Source: Saccharomyces mikatae IFO 1815 (Eukaryota; Ascomycota; Saccharomycetes; Saccharomycetales; Saccharomycetaceae). From it: 64,000 bases of DNA. The notes below the pieces were generated by a model. That model made no database searches. It worked only from the letters and a program-made list of their open reading frames with translations, and was not told the origin of the DNA. Position numbers and translations under genes: made by a program. Of this stretch, positions 20,105 to 29,418 are shown in pieces. The stretch is from contig NC_079262.1 of NCBI RefSeq assembly GCF_947241705.1, positions 496,001 through 560,000 on the forward strand, in the 5' to 3' direction. Each line of letters begins with the position of its first letter. Within the stretch, counting starts at the first letter, position 1.

Positions 20105-20293
20105 TCTATGGGGGCTATCGGACCGAAAAACTTAAAGTCCATAAACACCGAGTAATAAAACAATCTCCAGGAACAAGAGGTTTTGGAAAGGTAATAACTG
20201 CAGCCACTATCAAGTTTTATATTAACTTTGAGTCTAGGAACAGTTTATACGTACTGTTGCAACAGTGAATTTCCTTATCTCCAATACGATTCA

Positions 20294-20304
20294 AAAACAT
20301 AAAA
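20294..20304 (-). other. Possible ARS consensus match near the centromere
   Basis: The minus strand reads TTTTATGTTTT, an exact match to the 11-bp ARS consensus WTTTAYRTTTW, 64 bp from CDEIII. Exact matches are common by chance in AT-rich yeast DNA and most are not origins, so this is only a candidate. Confidence 0.2.
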
Positions 20305-20367
20305 GAGAATCTCAAGTCCATAAAAAATTGTAATGAAAAGTCCCGTTGTTCGGATATAGTAATCAAA

Positions 20368-20483
20368 TTATTTTGTTCGGAACACAAATACAATAATAAA
20401 ATAAAGTTTAAGAAACACTTTATTTCATAAATTATGTGAAAATAATAAATAATTCTAAATAAATATTCAAAAATTATCACGTG
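20368..20483 (-). other. CEN7: Point centromere (CEN7)
   Basis: All three yeast centromere elements are present, reading on the minus strand. CDEI is the palindrome ATCACGTG... (RTCACRTG) at 20476-20483, the Cbf1 site. CDEII is 83 bp at 20393-20475, with 9 G or C bases (89% A+T). CDEIII at 20368-20392 reads TGTATTTGTGTTCCGAAC on the minus strand, keeping the central CCG essential for CBF3 binding. It lies between ERG26 and EFM5, exactly where S. cerevisiae has CEN7. No long ORF explains this stretch; a 95-codon frame across it is spurious. Confidence 0.95.
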
Positions 20484-20590
20484 TAGTAGAGCTAGATCAT
20501 TCAAGTATTATATATATCTTATATTACGTAAGTTTTTAGACAGTATATAGTTCAATCTACTTTTGTTCCTTTCCAAAGGCCTATGAATAG

Positions 20591-21470
20591 TTAAGGAGCA
20601 AATTTCCATGAATGACATTCAAAATTTGCGTAACATCTGAATTCATTACTTAAACCATTAGAATGCTCTGGAAGAAAAGTTGTGATCCTTGTGTCTGAAT
20701 AAACGTTGGATATAACTTCAGACATTCTTTCACCTGTGCAGCTAATAAGACGGTGCTTTAAAACTCCATATTTTGTTTCAGAGTTATCATTGGGAGCCAA
20801 TAAAGATTTCGCAGTGACAGAAGCTGTTTTAAATTGATTTATGACAGTTAGTAAGATGAAAGCGGAAAGGGATTTAAATGAGTGTAAAATACATACATTT
20901 AGTTTGGCAGTCTTCATTTAAAAAGGGTGGATCGATCAGCAATCTATCAACCTTGCCCCTAATTTCATCACTGAACTCCAGTGGTTTATTGTAGTCGTAA
21001 AAAAAAAAGTGGTCTTTTCCAGCTAACAATTCAAATCTTTTATCAAATTCGAACAAGTAAATATGCTCGGTGGGAATTTCACTGATAGGTTTCTTTTGGA
21101 TAGCAGCATAAACAGATGGGGCACTTACTATTGCGATAATGGTATTTTCATCAGCGCCTTCTAGTAGGGCATCTCCTAGAACTGCAGCCGTTTCGTCACT
21201 ATACCAAAATTGAGAGAGTTGCCAATCTTCTTTGAAAAGCTTCATTCCTTCTTCTTTTTTCTTTTTTTGGAAATCTTCATCAGTTTGGTCGTAAAGCTTT
21301 TGGAAAACTTCTTGGTGTTGTTGTTCCTCTTTTTTGAATTCTTCAAGGGCAGCGAGGGCATTAGCAGAAAGTGTTCTGTTAATTTCTTTTAGTTAGTAAT
21401 TCTCTCTTCCTATATTGAAAATACCTTATACATACAATTCATAATCGGAGTCAGAGTCAGAGCCAGACAT
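20591..21470 (-). CDS. EFM5: Protein-lysine N-methyltransferase EFM5, two introns
   Basis: Efm5 (YGR001C) trimethylates a lysine of translation elongation factor eEF1A in the cytosol. The gene has three exons on the minus strand: 21436-21470, 20897-21375 and 20591-20823. Joined they give 747 bases and 248 residues, the S. cerevisiae length. The methyltransferase motif 4, LLIDPPFLNED, ends exon 2. The protein begins MSGSDSDSDYEL and ends CHSWKFAP. Both introns start with GTATGT, carry TACTAAC and end in AG, so the splice sites are unusually clear. The reading frame continues across both joins (QTK then SSVTAKSLLAPND). Unspliced, the frame would break, so the gene depends on removal of both introns. 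It is the first gene right of CEN7. Confidence 0.93.
20824..20896 (-). other. EFM5 intron 2 (73 nt)
   Basis: It starts GTATGT (20896 downward), contains TACTAAC and ends AAACAG. It splits a codon after its first base. Confidence 0.9.
21376..21435 (-). other. EFM5 intron 1 (60 nt)
   Basis: It starts GTATGT (21435 downward), contains TACTAAC 17 nt before the 3' AG and ends TTAACAG. At 60 nt it is near the lower size limit for yeast introns. It follows a 35-base first exon. Confidence 0.9.
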
Positions 21471-21870
21471 TTTGTCAGTGGTTTTTTCGTTGCGTTAAGA
21501 TGTATAATCATAACATAGTCAAGAGCTATGATATTTCTTGCTTTCTTCAGTTCAGAAAAAATCAAAAAGATTCAACCGCATAGCACTCAGCGAAAGAGAT
21601 GAAAAAAGGTGTCTCCGAAAGAAAGTAATTATTGTATAAAAATGACAGACTGTATATTATGCACGTTACTTCCTATGAGGCAAAGAGTACATTACATATC
21701 TATATATATTCCCAGCTTGGATCCTGTTGACTTAAATAAGTGAAATATAAGCTCCTTGGGATGTTAGTCGTTTACTAGCGCCTAGCATTTGTATAATTTA
21801 TCATAAATGCCTTCAAATGTTCTATGGTAAGCATCAAGGCCAATGAAGAATGGCAGTTAACTCTACATGT
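21471..21870. other. Intergenic region: EFM5 promoter and SWC4 3' flank
   Basis: About 400 bp lie between same-strand genes. There is an AT-rich TATATATA run near 21701-21710. A short plus-strand frame at 21824 overlaps the SWC4 end and is spurious. Confidence 0.6.
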
Positions 21871-23295
21871 TCATTTGGTAATAGACATGCCAACCTCGAA
21901 TTTGTCGACATGTTTTTTTAAGTCGATAAGGGTATTGATTTTTTTCAAAAGTTCTTCTTGCTTTTCCATTACGTCACATGAAGGCATCACAGGGCGAGAA
22001 GGTAAAGAAAGCTCTTGAAGGATGGAAAGAATTTTATTTTGTAACGCAGGCTTAAACGTTGATAATTTTGTTGATCTTAAGTACACACCGGGCGATAGCT
22101 TTTCGCCATGCGTGATCACACCCAGGGCCTTCCTTTCGTCAGAATTAAAATCCTTCAATAATTGTTCAGCGTATGCACTTTCAGACTTTCTTTTGAGCGC
22201 CGTTTGCATCTCTTGCCTTTGTCTTTTTGTTTTCTTAGGAGAGATATTTTCCTTGACTTCGGATTTTTTCATACTCATTTGTTGAAGTTGTCTATGTTGA
22301 GCAAACTGCTGTTGTTGCTTCATCCAGGGATTTTCAGGGATGTTCAAATCGTGCTTACGCTTTCTAGTTTTGTCTGCTAGAAGTGTATTATATAACTGTG
22401 ACATTCCCTGAGATGTAAGGTATTGAGTAACTGTCTGGTCCGAATGTGGGGAATCTAATAGCCTGAGCAGTGATTCTCTTTCTGCTAACGTTCTCTTCGC
22501 AGCCATTTCAAATTTTTTTGACTCGACTACCAGTGCTTCCTCTTCAGCAATTTCAGCTGCAGAGCGAGAAAGGAGCCGCTGTAAATATTTCTTCCTCTCT
22601 ATCTCTTTCTCAGCGGAGAAATTTAAAGAAGATAGAAGTGGATTGCTGGGATTACTTGCCTTGAAGTAATTCCTACAGATACGGTAAAATTGTTCTTTGA
22701 GATCTTCAAGTGTTCTTGATTCATTATAGTTATACCTGTCAACGATCAGGAACCAACGTAAATCATACTTTTTGCAAAGTTTGAACAAATATTCTGTCTC
22801 TTCAAATGACCAGTTATTATTACTATCTTCCTTCTTTTCATCTGTAACGCTGTCATTTGGGTTTTTTTCATCTTCCTTGCTTTCTTGAGTTGTCTCGTTC
22901 ATGAAAGCCGAGTACTCTTCTTTAGTAAATGATGGAATAGATAAATGCTCATTAAATTTAGAATACGCCGATTCTTTTGGTTCATCTCCTATTAGTTCTT
23001 TGGAACCCTTGACCCAATGACGCAAGGTCACAAAATTATTAGCTTTGAACTGTACAAACGACCAAGGAGATGGTTTGGACGTCGAAAGCATTTTCTCTTT
23101 GAAGTTATTTCCAGATTGAATAACAACGGGGGGTTGATTTTCTCCCAGCAAATTGAATAGTTCCCTTTGCATACCCGTCACTTGAGGCTTGGCTCGGTTA
23201 CCTGCCGAGGACGAGGGTACTGATACCACGCCATTACTTGGACTTTTAGATTTTTGTTTGATATTGAGTACATCAAAGATATCTGAAGATGACAT
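21871..23295 (-). CDS. SWC4: SWR1/NuA4 complex subunit (DMAP1 homologue)
   Basis: Swc4 (Eaf2, YGR002C) is shared by the SWR1 complex, which deposits H2A.Z, and the NuA4 histone acetyltransferase. The 474 residues are close to the 476 of S. cerevisiae. A SANT-like domain lies at about 165-220 (NNWSFEETEYLFKLCKKYDL). Charged and glutamine-rich stretches follow, including KQQQQFAQHRQLQQM, then a DMAP1-type C-terminal region. The start MSSSDIFDVLNIKQKS is clear. The 224 bp divergent spacer to CUL3 serves as promoter for both. Confidence 0.94.
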   Translation of the reverse strand: MSSSDIFDVLNIKQKSKSPSNGVVSVPSSSAGNRAKPQVTGMQRELFNLLGENQPPVVIQSGNNFKEKMLSTSKPSPWSFVQFKANNFVTLRHWVKGSKELIGDEPKESAYSKFNEHLSIPSFTKEEYSAFMNETTQESKEDEKNPNDSVTDEKKEDSNNNWSFEETEYLFKLCKKYDLRWFLIVDRYNYNESRTLEDLKEQFYRICRNYFKASNPSNPLLSSLNFSAEKEIERKKYLQRLLSRSAAEIAEEEALVVESKKFEMAAKRTLAERESLLRLLDSPHSDQTVTQYLTSQGMSQLYNTLLADKTRKRKHDLNIPENPWMKQQQQFAQHRQLQQMSMKKSEVKENISPKKTKRQRQEMQTALKRKSESAYAEQLLKDFNSDERKALGVITHGEKLSPGVYLRSTKLSTFKPALQNKILSILQELSLPSRPVMPSCDVMEKQEELLKKINTLIDLKKHVDKFEVGMSITK

Positions 23296-23519
23296 TCTAT
23301 CTGTAGTGTTTTCTCAAACTCTGAGTCTTATCGACGAGGTACGTTCTATACACTCTGTGGTATTAAAACTGAAGATACTACAATGAATAAAATATTACCC
23401 GGTAGTTGTTTATTTTATGGCTAATAAAATGAGCTGAGGTGAACGTAGTCAAATCAGATCTATCTGGGAAGCAAATACAATGTGAAGGGATTGAAACGAC
23501 TCAACAGTGAGTAGTGGGC

Positions 23520-25754
23520 ATGATAACTAATAAGAAAATAAAGATAGATGTTCCAGAAAAACTTGGTCTCTCAGAAAAATCTTTCGAACAATCATGGGAA
23601 ATAATTAAACACGCAATTGACCACATTTACGGCGATGACACGGCCGAACTTTCGTTTGAACAAGTGTACAGGACCGTTTATACTATCGTTCTAAACAGAA
23701 AAGGGTTAGTGTTATATAATAAATTGAAAACATATATAATCCAAAAATTGAGTTTGTTGAGGGAAACGATATGCAAGAACAGTGCACGTGATTATGAAAT
23801 GCTCGAAACAATGGTACGATTATGGGAGACACAATGCAATTGTTTTAAGATTATTGGAGACTTAATGATGTATATGGATAAAGTATATTGCAAGCCGAAT
23901 AGATGCTTGGAGGTATATGATATGTGCCTTGATCTTTTTCGGGTCGAGATTTTGCATAAATGTTCTTCCTTCCTTATTTCAGCCTTAATCTCTGATATTG
24001 AGGAGATTCGTAATTTAGGATCCCTGGATTCAAAACATACTAACCTGTGGAAAGTAATTATTGGAATGATGGAAACATTACATGGCAATAGAGATAGCTT
24101 TTTCCTGACCGATTTTGAGCCTGTTCTAATTAGTGCAACAGAAGAATACTATGACAAAATTATTGATATTAAACTGTTAACGCCAATTGACAGCTTGGAA
24201 AAAATCAAGCAATTGAAGCAGTTTGAAGACGTTCTAGATTCTTCTTTTCTAAATGCAGATTCTCATAGTAAGTTAAAGACCGTGTTAGAAAATGTACTCA
24301 TATGGGGAAAGTTAAGTGATATCATAGAGGACCTAACGTATGAGGCAATGGAACTTTTGGATGAAAAGCTACTTCAAGAAATCTATGATTTATCAAGCGA
24401 AGAGAAGTATCGCTTCGCCATCATTGAGGCTATCAAATCCTACATTAGTAAAAGCGCCATCAAAATCCCCCTCAAAGATGGCAGTCGCAAGAAAGGACAG
24501 AATGCAATCACTTGGTCGTCCGAGGTTGTAAATCTTTTTCGTAAGCAGCATTTGTTTTTGAAGAGTATCAATTTTGGTTCTATTCAACTTAATAATTTAG
24601 CTGCGGACAAATCCATTGCGATACTTGAAGATGTCTTTTCGATGTACTTCTCTAAAGAAGAATCATTGTCATCAGAATATTTTTCCACCTACGTGGACTA
24701 CTGCATGAAACGAGCAAAGGACAACGATGTTGAAATGGTGACGATCAAGCAAGATTTGCTTGATAGTACCAGATTAATCAAATTGCTATCCAAGAAAGAT
24801 ACGTTTGAAAAGACCTATAGAAAGCAACTTTCTAGAAGATTATTGCAGCAAAGATCTGTAGTAGAAATCGAAAAATGGACAGTGCAAATGATAAAGAAGG
24901 TTCTGGGAGCTTTTTTTACCTCAAAACTGGAGATAATGTTACGAGATGTCTCTTTGTCTTCTGAAATACTCCAAGGATTTAAAGACTCAATGACAAACAG
25001 CATAGAGTATTTGAGTTTTGTGCCACAGGTTTTAACGAGGATAAGTTGGCCATTCCAAAGTTCTAACCCAATTGACGAGATTGTTTCATTACCTCCTCGA
25101 ATGTCGCAGGTTTTAGCTGGTTTTGAAGGCTATTATTCCTCGAGATATAAAGAAAGAGTTTTAAAATGGGCTCATCATTTAAGTGTAATTGAAATTGGCT
25201 GCCAGTTCAATACCGGCTACTATGAAATAAGCTTTTCTGTCTATGCTGGTGCAATTTTCCTTCTATTTGAGGATTACGAAGAATTAACGTTAAAAGAAAT
25301 ATATGAACTCACTCACATTCCTGAGGAGTATGTTAAATCTCTTGTGATTTCAATGTCGACAGTACCCAGATGTAAGATTTTGAAAAAGTCTTCAAATTCA
25401 GGAAGCACTAAATTCTCTGTTAATTATTTTTTCTCTTCCTCCAATAGGAAAGTGAAAGTTCCAGTTATTGCTGGCCCTGTACTGTCTCACAAGTCCGAAA
25501 ACTTGGCAAACCATAATTTAGTAGACACCTATGAAAATGAAATCATTATGGTTCTTAGCGCCACTATTGTCCGCGTCATGAAAACAGAAGGTAGGTTGAG
25601 TCATCAGCGGTTACTGGAGATAGTTACGAAGCAGACGCTACCTCTCTTCGATGTTACGCCGAGCATCTTCAAACGAGGTATCCAACTTTTATTAGAGAAA
25701 GAGTACATTCAAAGAGATGCAGATGATACTTCTTATTATCACTACCTTTCTTAA
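23520..25754 (+). CDS. CUL3: Cullin of a ubiquitin ligase (Elongin-type in yeast)
   Basis: Cul3 (YGR003W) is a scaffold that joins the RING protein to substrate adaptors; in yeast it works with Elc1 and Ela1 to ubiquitinate stalled RNA polymerase II (Rpb1). From the ATG at 23520 (MITNKKIKIDV) the protein is 744 residues, the S. cerevisiae length. Long helical cullin repeats occupy the first half and the cullin homology domain the second (with FEKTYRKQLSRRLLQQRS). The C-terminal winged-helix region carries the Rub1/NEDD8 attachment lysine in IVRVMKTEG (Lys 688). The open frame starts six bases earlier at a GTG, which is not a likely start. Confidence 0.95.
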   Translation: MITNKKIKIDVPEKLGLSEKSFEQSWEIIKHAIDHIYGDDTAELSFEQVYRTVYTIVLNRKGLVLYNKLKTYIIQKLSLLRETICKNSARDYEMLETMVRLWETQCNCFKIIGDLMMYMDKVYCKPNRCLEVYDMCLDLFRVEILHKCSSFLISALISDIEEIRNLGSLDSKHTNLWKVIIGMMETLHGNRDSFFLTDFEPVLISATEEYYDKIIDIKLLTPIDSLEKIKQLKQFEDVLDSSFLNADSHSKLKTVLENVLIWGKLSDIIEDLTYEAMELLDEKLLQEIYDLSSEEKYRFAIIEAIKSYISKSAIKIPLKDGSRKKGQNAITWSSEVVNLFRKQHLFLKSINFGSIQLNNLAADKSIAILEDVFSMYFSKEESLSSEYFSTYVDYCMKRAKDNDVEMVTIKQDLLDSTRLIKLLSKKDTFEKTYRKQLSRRLLQQRSVVEIEKWTVQMIKKVLGAFFTSKLEIMLRDVSLSSEILQGFKDSMTNSIEYLSFVPQVLTRISWPFQSSNPIDEIVSLPPRMSQVLAGFEGYYSSRYKERVLKWAHHLSVIEIGCQFNTGYYEISFSVYAGAIFLLFEDYEELTLKEIYELTHIPEEYVKSLVISMSTVPRCKILKKSSNSGSTKFSVNYFFSSSNRKVKVPVIAGPVLSHKSENLANHNLVDTYENEIIMVLSATIVRVMKTEGRLSHQRLLEIVTKQTLPLFDVTPSIFKRGIQLLLEKEYIQRDADDTSYYHYLS

Positions 25755-26338
25755 CGGCTCGTAATTAAGGTCACAGGTATCATATTTTTAAAATGCTAAT
25801 GACATATATATATACACAGTTTCTATTCCATTGGTAGACGCAGACAATATTCTTCCCGTACTTTCATGAGTATTATAAAAACAATCGAAGGAATACATAT
25901 CGTCATCAGTTTGAACATTTATCGTACTCTAGAATTCAAATAATAGTATAATTATGGTCATCTATATACGTCAGCCAACTTGGAATGTAAGAAACATGAC
26001 ATGCATGACACGTATAAGATATTACCTGAAATAACTCTACGTTTCGTGTTATCGCATAGATATCTTTGATGAATTTCTCAGTCTGCATTGACTTATCATT
26101 ATTGACAAATTCTCCTAGCACTATTTCTAGAAATACTGTTACCTGCCAAAAGCAGAGCCATGCTTGTTTTTCAGATGCTTGGCGGCCGTATTCTACTTCC
26201 CTTTGGTAGAAAAAAATATACGTTGAGATTTTACAACAAAAGAGAAGTTTTCTTAATAACTACTTCAATAAAGCGCAATTTTAAGATCTGGTTGTCATTC
26301 AAATTGCCAGGTCTTGGACTTTTCATTTATTTGATACT
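25755..26338. other. Intergenic region between CUL3 and PEX31 with an overlapping upstream ORF
   Basis: This 584 bp stretch has a TATATATATA run near 25805-25814 (CUL3 3' end). A plus-strand 60-codon frame (26160-26342) begins at an ATG and ends in a TGA that overlaps the PEX31 ATG. Whether it is transcribed depends on the PEX31 start site, which I cannot see. No other gene was found. Confidence 0.5.
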
Positions 26339-27724
26339 ATGAGCGAAATAAATAATGAAAATTTAGACTCAAATCGAATTATAATAGCCGAGCCTACAGA
26401 AAGCAAGAATAAGCATATTCGTAGCGCTTTGAGAAAACGAAGGGGTAGATTAAACACCCAAGCTTACGAGGAGGATCAAGAAGCTATTTTATCATCCCCA
26501 TTATTGACTTCGACACCTAAAACAGTCTCTAGGTCATTAGTAAGGTTGTATCCATATTTGATCGTCGTGGATAATTTTTTGAGTATCATCACTTGGTCTA
26601 ATGACCATGTTTCAGCAAACTTACTTGGAATATTCATATTTACGGTTTGTGTATTATATTTTGGATTTATTACAAAGTATTTTGGGCATTTAATGATCGT
26701 ATGTATAATTTGGGTATATCTGTTAATTGATAAGCACGTTCAAGAAACCATGGCATCATGCCCTTCATTAGATGATATATTACATGTTATGGACAGGGTT
26801 TCCATGAAGTCTAGTGCCGTATTATCACCTATTACAATTTTAAGTGGTCAGGATGTTAGAAGGCTGTTATTTACTATTGCTTTCTTATCCCCAGTTTACA
26901 TTTTCCTTACTATGTTTGTGTTATCTCCAAACTATTTAATGTTGATAGGGGGTTTATATGTCCTTACGTATCACTCTAAATTGATCAAAAGGATGAGAAG
27001 ATATTTATGGAAGTTCCGTATCATTAGATTACTTGTATTCTTTATAACAGGATTAGACCTTGGAGGACCGGATAACAATAGACGCCTATTCGCATCTGTC
27101 AACAAGAAGATAAGGTCCTTTGTTTGGAATGAGGTAGGGAATGCGTCAAACACAAAAAAGACTGTACTTTTTAAGGTTGCTCTTTTTGAAAACCAACGCC
27201 GGTGGCTTGGTATCGGCTGGACATCAAGTATGCTGAGCTATGAAAGGGCCTCTTGGACAGATGAGTTTTTAAATACTTCCCCCAGCTTAGAAACATTTAC
27301 TTTACCAGAGAAGCAGTCTGGAATGACATGGGAATGGCACGATAAAGATTGGATGCTCGATCTAACAAATGAAGGAGTGATCCAGCTTCCTGCTTCCGCT
27401 ACTAAGACAAAAGTTAAACCAGGTGCAGATGAAGGCTTTATTTATTATGACAATACCTGGAATAATCCCTCTGCAACAGACACATATAAAAAATACACAA
27501 GAAGACGGAGATGGATTAGAACGGCGACAGTAACAACGACGTATGATGAGGAGCCCATTGTAGAGAAAGCTTCAACGACTTCTCACGATCTAAAATGCGA
27601 AGGAAATGACAGAGGCAGAGAAAGAAAGGTTTCATTTAGTACAGCGAATGAGGTGCATATTATACCTTCTACGGATAGCAACCGGTTAATAGAAATGTCT
27701 GATATTGCAATGAATTCTCGATAA
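26339..27724 (+). CDS. PEX31: Peroxisomal membrane protein (Pex30/31/32 family)
   Basis: Pex31 (YGR004W) sits in ER and peroxisome membranes and, with Pex30 and Pex32, controls peroxisome number and size at ER contact sites. The 461 residues compare with 462 in S. cerevisiae. The N-terminal half has a reticulon-like hydrophobic region in two blocks (about 75-135 and 180-210). The C-terminal half is a dysferlin domain, with the paired aromatic motifs FENQRRWLGIGW and MTWEWHDKDWMLD and the basic WIRTATV segment near its end. The start codon overlaps the stop of an upstream frame as ATGA. Confidence 0.95.
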   Translation: MSEINNENLDSNRIIIAEPTESKNKHIRSALRKRRGRLNTQAYEEDQEAILSSPLLTSTPKTVSRSLVRLYPYLIVVDNFLSIITWSNDHVSANLLGIFIFTVCVLYFGFITKYFGHLMIVCIIWVYLLIDKHVQETMASCPSLDDILHVMDRVSMKSSAVLSPITILSGQDVRRLLFTIAFLSPVYIFLTMFVLSPNYLMLIGGLYVLTYHSKLIKRMRRYLWKFRIIRLLVFFITGLDLGGPDNNRRLFASVNKKIRSFVWNEVGNASNTKKTVLFKVALFENQRRWLGIGWTSSMLSYERASWTDEFLNTSPSLETFTLPEKQSGMTWEWHDKDWMLDLTNEGVIQLPASATKTKVKPGADEGFIYYDNTWNNPSATDTYKKYTRRRRWIRTATVTTTYDEEPIVEKASTTSHDLKCEGNDRGRERKVSFSTANEVHIIPSTDSNRLIEMSDIAMNSR

Positions 27725-28003
27725 TAATTGTACGGTACATAGAAAACAACGGCTACAATAGTTAGAGCGAAACCTAGAGTTTCTTGCCTGCAATGGAGCA
27801 TTAATTCAAATTTATCAACTCTGGCCACGTGTGCTTGAGGTGGTAAGTGCCCGATCAACCAGCTATCTGAACAAGCATCCCTCTTTACAACTGAAAATGC
27901 GTATAGAAATTATGTAATGATATTTAAAAATCAATAGAAATGTAATCATTGAAACAAAACTGTAAAATATAAAAAGATAAAGAAAAAGACATCTGATTAT
28001 GAA

Positions 28004-29206
28004 CTAAACGATATCTTCCATTTCTATCTCATCTTCCAAATCAGCTTCGACATCTCCTTGTGTGTTTTCTCCAGCGGATCCTGTCTGCTCATCAGCCAGC
28101 TCACCTAAAGTTGCCTTTCTTTCCTCTTCTTTTAACTTTTTATACTCTGGTCTTAGAGTATACTTGAATGCATATGGGCCCTTCTTTACAAGAGTGGCGA
28201 CTTTGTCTAAACATTCCTTTAAATGAGCTTCAGGTTGCCTAGTACGTTCTTTTAGTCCCTTCAAAGACCAGTAGTCATACTCATCAAACAATTTGAACAG
28301 ATAGTCCAAAATTTCCTTCTTTGGCATACGAATAGATTTGATATTACTCTTGGCTTTCTCGCGTCCTACCTTCAAGAAATTGGAGTTGTCTGATCTCATA
28401 GACATACCCGTGTGGCTCATCGTCACACCAACGGTTTCATCCAAAGTTGTAATTCTTTCTTTATTATTGAGTTTGACGATGTTTCTTCTCTGCTCAACAA
28501 TTTTGTGGTAATTAGGGTCATTCATTGATGGCATAACCTGACATTCGTGACACACGGTACCTACAATGGCGGTTTTTTTTGGAATAGTTTTAACATACGG
28601 AATGTATCTATCTCTACCGTCCCTATCTGTCATGACTCTGTGATTAAATTTCTTTCGATTGTTTCTACGTTTTTGCTGCTGCTGCTTCTTTTTGAGTTCT
28701 TCCTCACGTTCTTGTTTTTTTAAGTAAGCTTGCCTTTGCTTTTCAGGATCAGCTTCCAACTCTTTTTTACGTTGCTGGTATTTCTTTAAATTTTGCTCAG
28801 TGAAAACGTATTCGTTTTCTACCACTTTTTTTGTAAGCTCTAAGTCATATTCGTGCGGTATAGAATCGTTATCATTTTCATTCAAAAGAAGCGTGATTTT
28901 ACTACCATCCTTGTTTATTCTAATCTTGCCCAATTCTTGACCATGCAAGTTATTTCTATCCCTCCATTTCTCTGCTAGAAACATTGGGAGTCTAACTAAC
29001 CAGACTTGTCTATTGCTACGTTCTAAATCCAAGTCTAAAGATTCTTCATACACTTTGGTTTCATTGTTCTCAATATCGTTACCATCAAAAACTTCCTCCT
29101 CTTGTGAAAGATACTCATCACCGGAAGCATTACCAGATTTCACCTTCCCTTCAGAACTTGCAGAATTATTAGAAAGTACCGGAGCCCCTGCTGTACCACT
29201 GCTCAT
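28004..29206 (-). CDS. TFG2: TFIIF middle subunit (RAP30 homologue)
   Basis: Tfg2 (YGR005C) pairs with Tfg1 in general factor TFIIF, which brings RNA polymerase II to promoters. From the ATG at 29206 (MSSGTAGAPVLSNNS) it has 400 residues, the S. cerevisiae length. The order is an acidic N-terminal tail, the dimerisation domain (about 50-225, containing a long charged insert with KKQQQQKRRNNRKKF), then a C-terminal winged-helix domain (about 290-350, IRMPKKEILDYLFKLFDEYD) and an acidic end. The frame extends 18 codons upstream to another ATG (29260), which I treat as leader. It is divergent from PRP18, 208 bp apart. Confidence 0.96.
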   Translation of the reverse strand: MSSGTAGAPVLSNNSASSEGKVKSGNASGDEYLSQEEEVFDGNDIENNETKVYEESLDLDLERSNRQVWLVRLPMFLAEKWRDRNNLHGQELGKIRINKDGSKITLLLNENDNDSIPHEYDLELTKKVVENEYVFTEQNLKKYQQRKKELEADPEKQRQAYLKKQEREEELKKKQQQQKRRNNRKKFNHRVMTDRDGRDRYIPYVKTIPKKTAIVGTVCHECQVMPSMNDPNYHKIVEQRRNIVKLNNKERITTLDETVGVTMSHTGMSMRSDNSNFLKVGREKAKSNIKSIRMPKKEILDYLFKLFDEYDYWSLKGLKERTRQPEAHLKECLDKVATLVKKGPYAFKYTLRPEYKKLKEEERKATLGELADEQTGSAGENTQGDVEADLEDEIEMEDIV

Positions 29207-29409
29207 ATTTTTCGATTTGCCTTCTATTTCACTTTCATTATGATGCTGAAAAGCCAACAAAGTTTGTCTTGTTCATATTTCAACTCTGACTTTTTCGCTT
29301 AAGAGCTAATAAAAAAAAGTTAAAAGAAAAGGAATGCATTTGAGAAGACCTTAAAAAAAGAAAAAGAAGACCTTTTTACTATTCTTTTTATTTCAAGAGT
29401 AATCATAGG

Positions 29410-29418
29410 ATGAAATGA
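29410..29418 (+). promoter_or_regulatory. Minimal uORF overlapping the PRP18 start codon
   Basis: The bases ATGAAATGA form a two-codon frame whose TGA stop (29416-29418) overlaps the PRP18 ATG (29415-29417). If the mRNA begins upstream, ribosomes would meet this ATG five bases before the true start. Termination and re-initiation at the overlapping ATGA is then possible, as is simple leaky scanning. Confidence 0.4.

Larger units (their letters stand above)
19936..20590. other. Pericentromeric gene-free region
   Basis: This 655 bp stretch between ERG26 and EFM5 holds the ERG26 promoter, CEN7 and the EFM5 3' flank. No tRNA or transposon remnant was seen here. Confidence 0.75.

Noticed and set aside
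20217-20504. 95-codon minus-strand frame across CEN7
   Set aside because: It runs through CDEI, CDEII and CDEIII and its composition is set by centromere AT content.
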